Source of the DNA: Mastigamoeba balamuthi
Taxonomy: Eukaryota; Evosea; Mastigamoebida; Mastigamoebidae
NCBI GenBank assembly: GCA_902651635.1
Contig: CACRSC010000001.1
Span: forward strand, 466,325 to 530,324
Direction: 5' to 3'
Length of the DNA: 64,000 nucleotides
Shown: positions 21,966 to 33,000 of the stretch, in pieces
How positions within the stretch are numbered: the stretch's first letter is position 1
Layout of the letters: every line of letters begins with the position of its first letter
Translations under genes and position numbers: made by a program
Notes under the pieces: generated by a model
Told to the model about the DNA's origin: nothing
Database searches by the model: none
What the model saw: only the letters and a program-made list of their open reading frames with translations

Positions 21966-23881
21966 ATGGCCAGCAGCCAGGACCCCAACTCGCTCTCCTC
22001 GACCCCGGGCGGCTCCCCCGGCAACTCGTACCCTCCGGAGCGCGTCTCCGCCGTCAGCGAGCCCACGTCCACCCGCTTCGTCTGGGTGAGCGCCACGCAC
22101 CCGCAACGACCTCTCCACCCCACGCGCACCCCGCACGCACTGACTGCTTGGCGGGGGCTTCCGTGCGCAGTTCGTGGCGGCCCTGCAGTGCATTGCGTCG
22201 CTGCAGTTCGGGTACAACACGACGATCGTCTCGGGCGCCATGGGGCCGCTCTCGGAGCACTTTGACATCGCGTCCAAGGAGGCCACCAGCTCCCAGGCCT
22301 CCACCGACGGCGACGCCGTCATGAAGTCCATCGTCGTCAGGTGCGAGGACAGCCCTGCCCCTCCCAGCGCCCCCACCTCCTCCCCGCTTCTCTTCTCCCG
22401 GCGCCTCTTTTGGGACGGAAATCAAAGATGAGCTGTTGGGAAATGCGTGTTCGGTTTCTTGACTGACAGACCCGCTCGTCCTGCAGTGCCTGCCTCGTCG
22501 GCTGCCTCATCAGCGCGCTGATCGCCGGCGCCGTCGCTGACCGCGTGGGCAGGAACAAGGTCATCCTCGTCTCCGAGGGCATTTACATCCTCGGTGAGTT
22601 TCGCCGCCGCCGCTTTCCTGCCCGCGTCGCAGAATTGCACCTTTCCCCCGCGATTTTCGAGAAACCCTGCGGTGAAAGGCCGTTACCCGCACTGACACCC
22701 GCGTCACAGGTGCGCTGCTGTGTGCCTTCTCCGCGCACATCGGCATGCTGATCGCCGGTCGTGTGGTCCTCGGCTTCGCCGTCGGTAAGGCCCCACGCGC
22801 TCCTCACACGCTTCCGCCGGCGGTTCTCACCCGGAATTTCTTTTTTCTCGGACCCTCAGGCACCGCCAGTGTCGTGGTCCCGCTGATGATCGGCGAGCTG
22901 TCGCCCAAGTCCATCCGCGGGCAGATCGGTGTGCTGAACCAGCTGAGCATCACGATCGGCATCCTGGCCGCCTACATCATCGGCACCATCTTCTCGTACA
23001 TCCCGCGGGTCAACTGGCGTGTCATGATGGGCGGGCCCACGGTCCTGATGGCGGTCACGCACATCGTGCTGACGGGCTTCATCATCCGCACCGAGAGCCC
23101 CCGCTGGCTCATCATGAAGAAGCGCAACGACGAGGCCCGCAAGATGCTGCAGTACCTGCGCAACACCGACAACGTCGAGGATGAGCTCCAGGACCTCATT
23201 GCCTCGCAGAACCAGGAGAAGACTCCCTCGTTCAAGGAGGCCGCCGGCATGCTCATCGACCCCCTGCGCCCGCTGATCATCGTCGTGGCGATCATGTTCA
23301 TCCAGCAGATCACTGGCATCAACGCCGTGCTCTACTACCTCAAGACCTTCCTCGAGCGCGCCGGCATGGAGAGCAAGATGGCCGACTACATGTCCATCCT
23401 CATCGGTGGCATCAACGTCATCATGACCGTTGTCAGCATCGTGCTGATCGACCGCCTGGGCCGCAAGCCGCTGCTGCTTGGCAGCCTCGTCGGCATGGCG
23501 CTCTCGCTGATGTGCATCGGCATCTTCAGCAACGTCCACACGCTCTCGAAGTCGTCGGCCGGTGTCGGCAGTGTCATCTTCACGATCCTGTTCGTCATCT
23601 TCTTCGCCATCGGCCTCGGCCCTGTGCCGTGGTGCCTGGTGCCTGAGCTGTTCCCGAGCTCGACCCGTGCGCTGGCCGTCAGCATCTCGCTGTTCACCAA
23701 CTGGGTCACCAACCTGGGAGTCTCGCTGGCGTTCCTGCCGCTCATCGAGGCCACTTCCCTGAGCGCTGTGTTCTACGGCTTCGCGGTGCTCAGCGCCATC
23801 AGCCTCGCCTTCGTCATCTTCGTGCTCCCCGAGACCAAGGGCCGCACTGTCGAGGACATCGTCAGCTCGATGAGGAAGTAA
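21966..23881 (+). CDS. Sugar/proton symporter, MFS sugar porter family
   Basis: Five exons (21966-22085, 22171-22340, 22487-22593, 22710-22784, 22860-23881) give about 497 residues with twelve predicted helices. Family signatures are all present: DRVGRNK after helix 2, ELSPKSIRGQ, ESPRWLIMKK, QQITGINAVLYY for sugar binding, DRLGRKPLL, VPWCLVPELFPSSTRALAVS and PETKGRTVEDI. This is the GLUT/hexose transporter pattern. It most likely imports a hexose, but which sugar cannot be told. The last exon is strongly biased to C-ending codons, suggesting high expression. All introns are GT-AG. The start gives a short Ser/Pro-rich cytoplasmic N-terminus. Confidence 0.93.
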
Positions 23882-24396
23882 AGCCTCTGCACCTGTTGTG
23901 CTCCTGACCAGTCTACGCCTACATCATCTGCATCACTTGCGTTGCCTTATGGTCTTTGCCTTGTGTGAATCATGGTATATAGAAACTGTCTTTCAAGGAA
24001 TTGCGAACAAAGCACACGTACGCACTGAACAATAATTCCGAGTTCATTTGCTTTGATCGTGAGCGTTGGTTTGTAGCTTCCCCCTTGCTTCACTACAGCA
24101 GCGTGTGAACCGTTTCCGTGCGCCCGCCCTTCTGGGCCATCGTCGCGTGGGAGTGGCCGATCGCCCTCTGGCACAAAGGACATTGTTGAGAGCCGATGAC
24201 GCAGGCATCATCGCTATCTCAGTAATGCCTAGCGGTAATATTTGTAGAGACCTCTTAGTCGTGACAGTCATTCGAGTCTGCCAGAGCAGTGCAACTTCCG
24301 CCCTTGCACCCATATCATTATTGGGCTTCAGAGACCATATCCGCATGCTGATTATTCCAAATACTGAACACCTTAGAACTGACACGACTCTTGTGA
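23882..24396. other. Intergenic region, start of the AT-richer island
   Basis: About 510 bp after the sugar transporter, where base composition shifts from strongly GC-rich to near-balanced. I see no supported gene. Confidence 0.5.
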
Positions 24397-24520
24397 TTAT
24401 GACGTGATGGACGAAAAAGCGATTCTGACTAGTTCTATTGGTTGCTCAGAAGGGCGAGTGGCATCTCTGGGATGCCAGGTCACAGCGGCATCAAGTCCTC
24501 GACCGTCATCCTCTGGTTGG

Positions 24521-24730
24521 TCAGAGGAGTCCGTGGCGTTCTGAGACAGTGAGGTGCTGAAAGTCCTTGGGGTCGTTTGATTTGCGTTTGTGGAAGCGCC
24601 GAAAGAAACCGCCAGAAGACCGAAATGAAAACGGCGCGGGGGCAGCACACAGGCTCACAAAGTTGAACCCGATGACGGTCCTCAGGCGCTTGGGCAGGGG
24701 GGGGCCCGTGCGGTCGTCATTATCGCTCAT
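24521..24730 (-). CDS. Possible small ORF, unknown
   Basis: An open frame of 69 codons starts MSDNDDRTGPPLPKRLRT, a host-like, GC-rich beginning, and ends SERHGLL. A GTGAGC donor-like site after codon 24 suggests that it could instead be the first exon of a spliced gene continuing towards 24397. There a frame rich in D/S/E (QNATDSSDQPEDDGRG) ends IAFSSITS. I recognise no family. It lies at the edge of the AT-richer island and may be a fragment of a disrupted gene. Confidence 0.25.
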   Translation of the reverse strand: MSDNDDRTGPPLPKRLRTVIGFNFVSLCAAPAPFSFRSSGGFFRRFHKRKSNDPKDFQHLTVSERHGLL

Positions 24731-25251
24731 TTCTTCTCGACTTGTTTGCGGCAATGACCTAACAGTGAAACTCCTCACGTCACGGCCGCGTCAGATACCT
24801 GCGATATCCCGACCATATCTTCATTTTGACACGGAACCCCAGGGGAGTTGCTGACGGGACCGGCGACTAAAGTCGATGTCTCCAGCGGCCAGTACTTCGC
24901 GACTCGTCGTCGTGACCGTGCACGACAGGCCCAGAGCTAGCCGACGGGTGGTTGGTGTTCCTGTGCAGTTGGAACTCGTCCATCATGCTCTTGAAGTCCT
25001 TGCATTCCCCCATTGCCAGATATGTGCCATCAACACGCCGAGCTAACGAGAATAATCCGGAACTTAGATTTGGCATCTGGTTCTGGAAATGGGGAAAGAT
25101 ATGCTGGAGCAGAATGTCGAAGTGGGCTTAGTGGTGACAGTGGCTCACGGGGGCACAGCTCTGTTGAATTAAGGCCTAACACTATGTACAGATCATTCAA
25201 ATTACCACTGTTTTGCACGAACTTAGTATTTTTGACAATTTTTAATCGTCT

Positions 25252-25277
25252 TAGAAATAGAAATAGAAATAGAAATA
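25252..25277. repeat. Hexanucleotide microsatellite (TAGAAA)n
   Basis: About four tandem TAGAAA units in the AT-richer island. It is non-coding, with no function inferred. Confidence 0.85.
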
Positions 25278-25420
25278 TCTTCGTTTCCCGTTCTGCTACC
25301 AGTGAGGGATGAGCTCTTTCGAGCCAGGGACATTGGGGAAGGGGGGGGGTACAGTGGGTGGTGAGTTTGGGGGGGCATGCGTGTTGTGGGGCTTGGGGGG
25401 GGTACGTCCAGGGGCGGTTC

Positions 25421-25715
25421 TGGGAAGACTGGTTCCAGTACTGTGTCCTGTTTTTGGTTCACCACTTTGTCTGTGTATCTGTTCAACAGGCTGATTATCA
25501 TGTGGATGTGGTCAACATTGGAGGTGCAGCAGCGTTTGATGGCTCTTTTAATGGTGATGTCATCTGGNTGGGAAGACTGGTTCCAGTACTGTGTCCTGTT
25601 TTTGGTTCACCACTTTGTCTGTGTATCTGTTCAACAGGCTGATTATCATGTGGATGTGGTCAACATTGGAGGTGCAGCAGCGTTTGATGGCTCTTTTAAT
25701 GGTGATGTCATCTGG
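25421..25715. repeat. 147-bp direct repeat around a single N (assembly join)
   Basis: Positions 25421-25567 and 25569-25715 are the same 147 bases, separated by one N at 25568. Two identical copies touching a gap character are what a scaffolder leaves when overlapping contig ends are not merged. The true genome may have one copy, or a longer tandem array. Any frame across this point is unreliable. Confidence 0.85.
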
Positions 25716-27505
25716 TGCTGCAGGGGCTAGTGTCAGGTGTTTTTCTTTTGTGGATCGTGACAGGGGTTGGTTCTGCCCGTTGTACTGTCTGTTGTGGGAC
25801 GGGTGGTGCTGGGTGGTCCAGCTTGGGGGCTATGAAGGACAGTTGTCTCTGGGTTGGCTTTTATTGTGGGACATGTGCTTCAGATATCTTATTGTATCAC
25901 ATGTCAGTTCAGTGACTATGAAAGGTCTGTGGGTTTTTTCTACGGGTTTGTAGCACTTGGCTAAGTGGGTGATGTCCGGGCAGTTGAAGGGGGATATGGG
26001 GTATCTCCGGTCTTTGTCTTTTTTGTGCTTCATATGCCAATTGATTGTCTCTGTGACTCATGTCATTAAGCCAGTCGCATGTGGTGGCAACCCACTCCTT
26101 CTGTATTTGTTGTTGTTCCGATTGTTGATTCTTAGCTCAGGTACCATAAGCTAGTGTGTAGTGCATAGGAGTTGCATCTTTGTATTTGTGGGGGTTATCA
26201 AGAAGATTGTAAATTCAATTAAAGCAGTGGGCATATGCCCAATCCAACAAAGTAGTAAGGGTACATATTCAAATAAGTCGAATCTGACTATCAGGAATAG
26301 AAATGCATACCCAATGTTCTCGTTGTATAGAGTTGCACAAGGGAAGAAGACTGTAACTGAGGATGATATACTGTTTATCAGTGACCATCTGACATAAGTA
26401 CTTGCATAACGAGACATGTTATACATTGAAGACACTGCAAGATGAACATTATCAGACAGTACTTTCTGGACTACACTCTGTTCCACGAGACAGCTCTGTT
26501 CAAGATGCATTATCCGAGCTTCTTTATCTGGGACCAAAGTCTCCAGCAGATGCCCCTGCATCAGTATTATGGGTTTTAATGAATACAACCATAGCTATGT
26601 GGCGTGATTTTAGATCAGATAATCATTCTTATTTATGAAAATCAGAAATAATCGAATGCCGAATGAGAGTAACTTTTCTTAATTCACCTTACCTTTCTGC
26701 TGGTGTTATACAGAGGTTTATAACAGAAAACGAGTGTGCTGTTTTCTGTTCTCCAAGGAGGAAAGAGAGAGAAAGCCTGCCCCTTCTGTTGCTATGAGAG
26801 TAGTAGGGTTCAGGAATGACAGGACTAGTTGTGCTTAGTCATTCACTTGATCCGTTTGGGAAATGAGTAAAACATACCTGTTCACTTCCTCTGGTGAATA
26901 TTATCTCCACTTGTACTTGATTATCTCGATCAGTTGCTCTCTATTGGCAGGCTTCCTTGCCCAGACATGGTGATTGAGCTCTTTCCAGAGTTCTCTATTG
27001 GGATGAGATTGGAAGAAACTGCTGGCCAGGCACAACTCGGATCCCCTGTTCTTGCAATCATTTCCGGGTCTGGGCACTTTTGTGTACAGAAGAGTTGTCC
27101 TGGACGAACTGCCAGTTCCCTTCCACTGCTATTTGAGCAGAAGACTCCAGATGCTCTTCAAGTATCTCAATATATATCCTTGGTGAAGTCCAGCTTGCCA
27201 GAGTAAATACATACATCTTCAACTCTGTTGAATCCAATGGTACTCCATACATTTAATTGGATTTGGTGAGCACGTCAGCAACCATCACCCAGTCCAGTAT
27301 CTGGCTGTGATGTATGTCACGTCGTACCGCTGTGCCAGCTCTGTCTCGCTGGCATTTGGCTGGCCTCCTAGAACACAGAGAGGAGTCTCAGACTTCACGG
27401 TCCACTCTCTTGATCATTTTCTCCTCACAAATCTCTGACGTTTTTGTCTTTGTCCTTTCAGGCTTGCCTCTGTTAAGCGAGAGAGGAGGGTGCAATGGAT
27501 ATCTA

Positions 27506-27541
27506 TTGAAAGGTGGGAGATAAATCTAACCAGAGATGGGA
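27506..27541 (+). repeat. Left terminal inverted repeat
   Basis: About 36 bp matching the reverse complement of 29663-29698 with a few mismatches. Confidence 0.85.
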
Positions 27542-27574
27542 TTTATTTTTAGCACATACCATCCCTCCCCACCC

Positions 27575-29643
27575 ATGTCGCGCTGGGAGGTGGAGGCGCT
27601 CCTTGTGGACTACAACACCACAGTGAAGGACACCCACGAGTGCACATCGAGACAGCAGAAGGATGCCACCACCACCGAGCCACCACCGCTGCCTGGTCTT
27701 CTAGATATTTTCCACGCCGCTGAACTCCAAGGGTGGCAGAACGTGACGCTCTGCAGCCTCAAACCTGCCAAGCCCCCAGTGAACACCGTGCTCCCTCTGG
27801 ACCCCCACCCATCAAGACGTGCGTGATTCTTCATGCTCTGGGGGTCTGCCAGCCTCCAATTGGCCAATTGGCGAATTTGGCCATTTGGCTCAAAAGCTTG
27901 TGCAGATTCTGCACCGTCGCCTGCACATGTGTTTTGGAACCTGATCTCGACAGAGATCGTCAAGTACATTGCTGACCAGCTCACAGAGGACACAAACATC
28001 AACCGTAAGGGCCCAAGAGGGCCAAGGACAGTCGTCTCAGAGGATGAGGTCTGCTCATTCATCAGGATGATCATCATTGCAATTGCGGAGGGACCAGCTG
28101 TTACACATACCCTCACAGAGTTCCTCGAACTGTCATTAGGGCAACCTGGTCTGGGTGATACACCCATTCGAGTTCAGCACTGGAAGCGTCTTGTGGGCCT
28201 TTTCAAGGGAGTTAACCCAACACGCCTTTCAGAGTACTTCACTGCATCGTTTTTGCAGTTTTGGAGCCTGCGTGGTCTGTTGTGGCTTGCCTTTGACGAA
28301 AGCATTATGGATTTCACTGGCTGGCTTGCTTTCTCGGTTCACATTGAGTGTAAGCCCAACCCAGATGGGGCTCTCATCTATGTTCTGTGTGGTGTGACAA
28401 CTGCCACTGGAATGCCAGTGCCTCTCATTCTTCTCCCGAACTTCTCTGTGGATGCTAGTGGGCATGGTCTGTCTCCTATCACAGAACTGGAGCTCGTCTG
28501 TAACTGGATCGAGGAGCTCCAGAGGGAGAACAAGCTTCCCGTTCCTGTTTGTGTTGTAGCTGACGCAGCCTTTGGCAACCTGGAGACAATTCAACGCCAG
28601 TTCCCCCGAGTGCAGTTTATCAGGTCAGCTCAGCAAACGGACCACAAGCTCCTCCTCAGTGCTCAACTTGGCCCAGGAGAAAGTCGAACCATGTCTAGAC
28701 CAATCGGAGAGGGTTGTTCCAAAGGAGCTGTATGCCAGACAGTGCTCAAAGAGGTTTCAAGTGTGTATAACATCACGTCCTTTCTCAAGGTTGTGGGTCC
28801 TGTTGTGCCTGTTGCTCCACTGGAACCCGTTCTCAGGCCAGAGAGTGTGCAGATTCTCTGGCAACTCACAGACGACCAACTCTGAGTTCTGCTGCAGATG
28901 TGTGGCCTTGCCAGTTCTGGAAGGAAGTCATGTTACAGCGATTGGCACATGCTGATTACTCCACAGGTCTCCCCAAACAGAAGCGAGCCAGGGTGGCAGA
29001 GCCAAGCGTGGTGCCCCAAGCCAGTGATGGAGAGGAAGGAAGTGATGATGGGGCCTCTCAGGCAAGTTCCCAGAAGAACGGGAGTGATTCAGAGATGGCC
29101 TCTGAGTCCAGTGCAGAGAAAGAGGATGAAAGTGAGGCAGAGGCAGAGGGAATGAAGCAGAGACTAGAGGAGGAGAGAGCAAAGCAAACTGAGGAGTTAG
29201 AGAGAATGACCAAGCCTCAGCTCGTTCAACTGCTCAAGACAAAGCTTGGTGCTCGTGCAACAGGTAATAAGTCAGAGCTTGTTCATCGTATTCTCGACCA
29301 TGAAGGAGCCTCAGCCAATGCTGTTGCAGGCCAGATGGCTGCATTTCTGGCCACGAAGATCAAAGGTCGTCCTCCACAGGTCGACTTCTACAAGCTGTTT
29401 TTCAATCTCGTTGACAGACTGGACGTGCTTCTCAGCTACCTCCCGTTTCCTTGGGTGATCAAGGACTTCACTATTACGTTCTTCATCTGGTTAATTCATT
29501 CGACCATTGTGGCCAGCTACTCTGCAGTAAGTGACTACAAATGGCACTTTGTGAACACCAAGACCAAGGATGACATTATGAAGGACCATATTACCACTTT
29601 TGTACAGAAACTCGCCCAGGAACTGCTCCTGGAGGAGCAATAA
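27575..29643 (+). CDS. piggyBac-like DDE transposase with C-terminal SAP domain
   Basis: Proposed exons are 27575-27818, 27906-28844 and 28898-29643, in frame, giving about 642 residues. The DDE_Tnp_1_7-like core has the first catalytic Asp in LAFDESIMDF and a second in VCVVADAAFGN. Between them lies the family's strand region (ALIYVLCGVTTATGMPVPL). After an acidic and basic linker (LPKQKRARVAEP) comes a SAP DNA-binding motif (MTKPQLVQLLKTKLGARA, NKSELVHRIL), around 29200-29300. If the last intron (28845-28897) is not used, the transposase stops at 28885 and the SAP part is a separate frame. It cuts and pastes the element in which it lies. Similarity is to the superfamily, not to a known element. 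Confidence 0.72.
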
Positions 29644-29662
29644 ACTGAACTTGAAATTTATT

Positions 29663-29698
29663 TCCCACCTCTGGTTGGATTTATTTCCCACCTTTCAA
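29663..29698 (-). repeat. Right terminal inverted repeat
   Basis: Mirror of the left end. A second, shorter copy of the TTTATTTCCCACCT motif lies just inside it, at about 29657-29670. Confidence 0.85.
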
Positions 29699-30004
29699 CA
29701 TATGCCACCTTGTGTGACATGGGCATGAGCTGGTTGATAGGCACGGTATGCCCTTTCTACTTCCCATTCCTCCAAGCTGCAGCTGTAATTCCATCTGCAG
29801 CTTCTGGGACCTTCCTCCCGAGAACGAAGTGCCTGTTCATCATGCCTCAATTTCTGGATTTTGGCTTGCTTCTCTGCTGTACAAGTTTTTCCTATCTCTT
29901 GTCCTAACAAATGTTATGTGCTTTTAGAGTTGTGAGCTTTGTCGCAGAATACCCTTCTTTTTATTTTAGTCCGGGGAGGTGCCTTGCACTATTGTGAAGC
30001 ACGC
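29699..30004. other. Spacer between the transposon and the lipid-transfer gene
   Basis: About 300 bp of AT-richer sequence with no gene. It probably contains the 3' UTR of the following minus-strand gene. Confidence 0.5.
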
Positions 30005-33000
30005 TCAGAGAAAGCCGCCTAAGTTCATCTTCTTTTTTGCCATCGACCCCGTCTCCGACAGAGTGCGGCGGAACACGTCCATGCTCTTGCGTATTTCCGC
30101 CCCCGCGTTCTTTGCCAGGCTCTGTGCGTCGTGCCTCTGGTGTTGTTCGCTCGGCTGCGGCTGGTGATGTTGTTGTTGTTGCTGCTGCTGCTGCTGCTGC
30201 TGATGGAGCTGCTGCCTCTGGAGCTGCTGCTGCGAAGGCGGGGACGGCAGGCGGACTGGTAGGGCTGCAGGCGGCGGCATCTCTCCCGCCGCGATGGCCG
30301 CGTACGACGACGATGCAACGACCCTCGGCGACCGTGGGGGCAGTACGACCATCGACGAGCCCAGCGGCGAGGGGGGTGGCGGCGTGTTGCCGCTCCTGCC
30401 GCCCTTTTGCTGCACGCCCGCCCGCATCTCGTCGTCGAGGCGCTTGAGCGACGCCGCCAGCATCTCCGCGCGCTGGTCAGCTACCGCCTGGAGCTCGTAG
30501 GCCCTCTTCTCGGTCTCCTCGAGCTTCTTCCTCATTGCCTCGACCGTCGCGTTGCCCTCGGCGATCATGTCCCTGGCGGTGGCCAGCTGGCACTCGGTCT
30601 GCCGCAGAGACTCGCTCAGCTCCGCGATGCGCGCGTGCGTCGCCACCGACTCCTTCTCGCTGGCTTTCTTCAGCTCCTCGTACTTCTCTTCCTGCCTGCG
30701 CTGCTCCTCTGCCGCCAGCAGCCTCGCCCTCTCCAGCTCCGCCCCCATCAGCGACCTCTTCGACTCGGACCTGCGCAATTCGGTCGCCCTCCCCCGTCAG
30801 CGCGTCTGCCTCTTCGCGCGCTGGACGCACGCGGTGACGTCGGCGCTGAGGGACTCGATGATCTTCTTGAACTCGACGATGGTGACCTCCTTGAACTTGG
30901 CCCGTAGCAGGTCGTAGAGGCGCTCGTTCTCGGCCTTGAGCCTCGCGAGGGCCCCCGTGAGCCGCTCGTTCTCGTGCCGCAGCGACGCCGACTGCAGGTC
31001 CTTCTCGCCCGCAGTCGTCAGCGCGTTGGCCTCGGAGAGCTTCGACTCGACGAGCTGCGCTTCCACGTCGCTGAGCTCCTGGCGCGACTGCTGGTAGCGC
31101 CGCTCCGACTCCCTGCTCTCGATCTGGAAGCGCAGCTGTATCGACTCAATCCTGCGCTCGTACACCTCGCGCAACTGCTTGGTCGTGCCCTCCTTGGTCG
31201 GCGCGACCCTCAGCGCGACCGTGTGCCACTGGTCCTCCATGTGCTTGATGTCCAGCTCCGACAGGTCCACGCTGAGAACGTAGCCTACGCCGCCCCGTGT
31301 CCCCGGGCCCCGTCAGTGAGTGTACACGAGGCCAGCACCTCAATCAAAATAATTCATGTGCGCACATGGCCTGCCCGCAGCCTTGGACTTGTCCTCGAGG
31401 GCGTTCTGAAGCGCTGTGAAGCGCTCCGACGGCGCTCCCTGGACGTTGCCCCGCAGCCCCACGAAGCTGAGCGCGACCTGGTGCTGCACAGCGCTCCGCT
31501 GCGCGGCCGCGTCCTGCGGTCCGAGGGCCACCGCCGTGTAGTTGGCCCGCACAACGCACGCCAGCGCGTCCGGGACGTCGGACCCGGCGTACGACGAGTC
31601 GAGCACCTGCGGCCCGACCTCGGCGAGCATCGAGAGCACGGGGAACGGGCGCAGGTACAGCTGCATGCCCCTGAGCGCCACGTCTGCCACCAGCACGACG
31701 TGGCTCTCGGGCCTGTAGCTGCCCGTCATCGACGGCTTGTGCGTCGCAGTGGCCTCGACGCGGCTGAAGGACAGCGACAGCAGCTCGCGCTCGAGCTCGG
31801 GCGACTCGCACTGCTCAAACAGCAGCGCCGCGACCGCCCTGAGCATCGTGTCGGGCCTCATCTCGCCGCTCTCGCGCACCCCCCGCTCCACACACTCGAA
31901 CGCCCGCAGGAAAGAGGCGGGCGGCACTGCGATCCGGACGCTGCTCTTCTCGACCACGAGCTCGACCTCGGCCCTGAAGCGGATGGCGGCCGCCACCTTG
32001 GTCCCCAGGTCCTCGACGGGCGGAGGGGATGGCGACGCAGCCGGGCTAGTCGGCTTGCTGCCGGGCTTAGCCGCAGCAGCGATCTGCTCGAGGATCGAAT
32101 GGGGACCGAACAGGTGGTCCTTGTTCTCGATGGTTGTCTTGAGCGCGTTGATCCACTTCATGTGCTGCTCTAAGGTCGGGTACAAGACCGTGCCCCTGTG
32201 GCGTTGGTGAGCGCGCTCAGCTCAGCGGGAAGCGAGCGAGGTTGGAGAGGCGGGGAATTGGGAGAAGGGACGCTGCCTGGAGTGTACGAGGTTCAGCACG
32301 ATACTGCCGACGGCTATCTTGCCCCACACCTTGGGCAGGTGCCTCGTCGACGACGGCAGCGCGAGGTCCTATCCGGGGAGCAGGTGAGCTCCGCCCGCGG
32401 TGCGAATAGGGGGGGCAGGGGACCTCGAGTCTGTTGTCTATGTTGTCGATGCACGCGGCCACCAGCTGCGGCTTGTGTATGTTGAGCGTCGTCTCGACGT
32501 CAAACGGCTCGAGCAGGTACGTCGTCTCCCGCGCGACCTCATACCCCGCAGCGATACGCCGTACGTTGATCGTGAGCGTCAGCACCGACGACTCAGCCGA
32601 GACCCCCGACGACCCAGCGCTCCTCACAACGCTCCCCGCATCGCTGGTCTGGTCGACGCTCATGCTGCCGCTGTAGATCGACAGCCGCGCCCTCCTGTGC
32701 ATCGGCGACTGCGGGGGCGACGCAGAGGCCGAGCCCGAGGCCGCGCCCTTGATGGCCTGCGAGGCGACCAGGATGAAGAGGTCCTGCGACGACACGCTGA
32801 TGTCGATCGACCCTATCGAGGCGACCATGTGGGGCGCAGTCGCCGGCAGGTCCGGCGTCCAGTTGGGCCGCAGCCTCAGCTCGAGTCCGCTGATGTCAAT
32901 CCGCCCGCGGGCGCCCTCGAGCCACGACCAATCGCTCGTCGCCGTGCTCGGGGGCAGCACGAGGCGCTTGGCCGAGAAGAAGTCGAAGAGCCTCTCGGCC

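Larger units (their letters stand above)
24731..27505. other. AT-richer, gene-poor island with decayed coding-like sequence
   Basis: About 2.8 kb of lower-GC DNA without an intact gene. On the minus strand between roughly 26130 and 25330, several short frames read like protein (DDITIKRAIKRCC, NRYTDKVVNQKQDTVLEPVF, KCYKPVEKTHRPFIVTELTC), but frames change and stops intervene. I cannot assign a family. The remainder, 26160-27500, shows only short scattered open frames on either strand. It may be remnants of mobile elements or of a dead gene. Confidence 0.4.
27506..29698 (+). mobile_element. DNA transposon with terminal inverted repeats (piggyBac-like)
   Basis: A 2.19-kb element bounded by near-identical inverted repeats. 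The left end starts TTGAAAGGTGGGAGATAAAT and the right end, read in reverse, TTGAAAGGTGGGAAATAAAT. Similarity extends over about 36 bp (through ACCAGAG-TGGGA). Inside is one transcription unit coding a DDE transposase and a SAP-domain segment. The bases flanking the ends do not form TTAA, the usual piggyBac target, and no clear target duplication is visible. Long open frames and well-matched ends suggest a relatively recent insertion. It sits in the AT-richer island, upstream of no obvious host promoter. Confidence 0.8.

Noticed and set aside
24731-27505. Retroviral, LTR or Polinton-type element in the AT-rich island
   Set aside because: No reverse transcriptase, integrase, capsid or long terminal repeats could be recognised.
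28572-28955. Alternative frame in the transposase as a separate protein
   Set aside because: Overlaps the DDE core in another frame and lacks motifs.
27506-29698. TTAA target-site duplication expected for piggyBac
   Set aside because: The bases beside both repeats do not read TTAA; no duplication could be shown.
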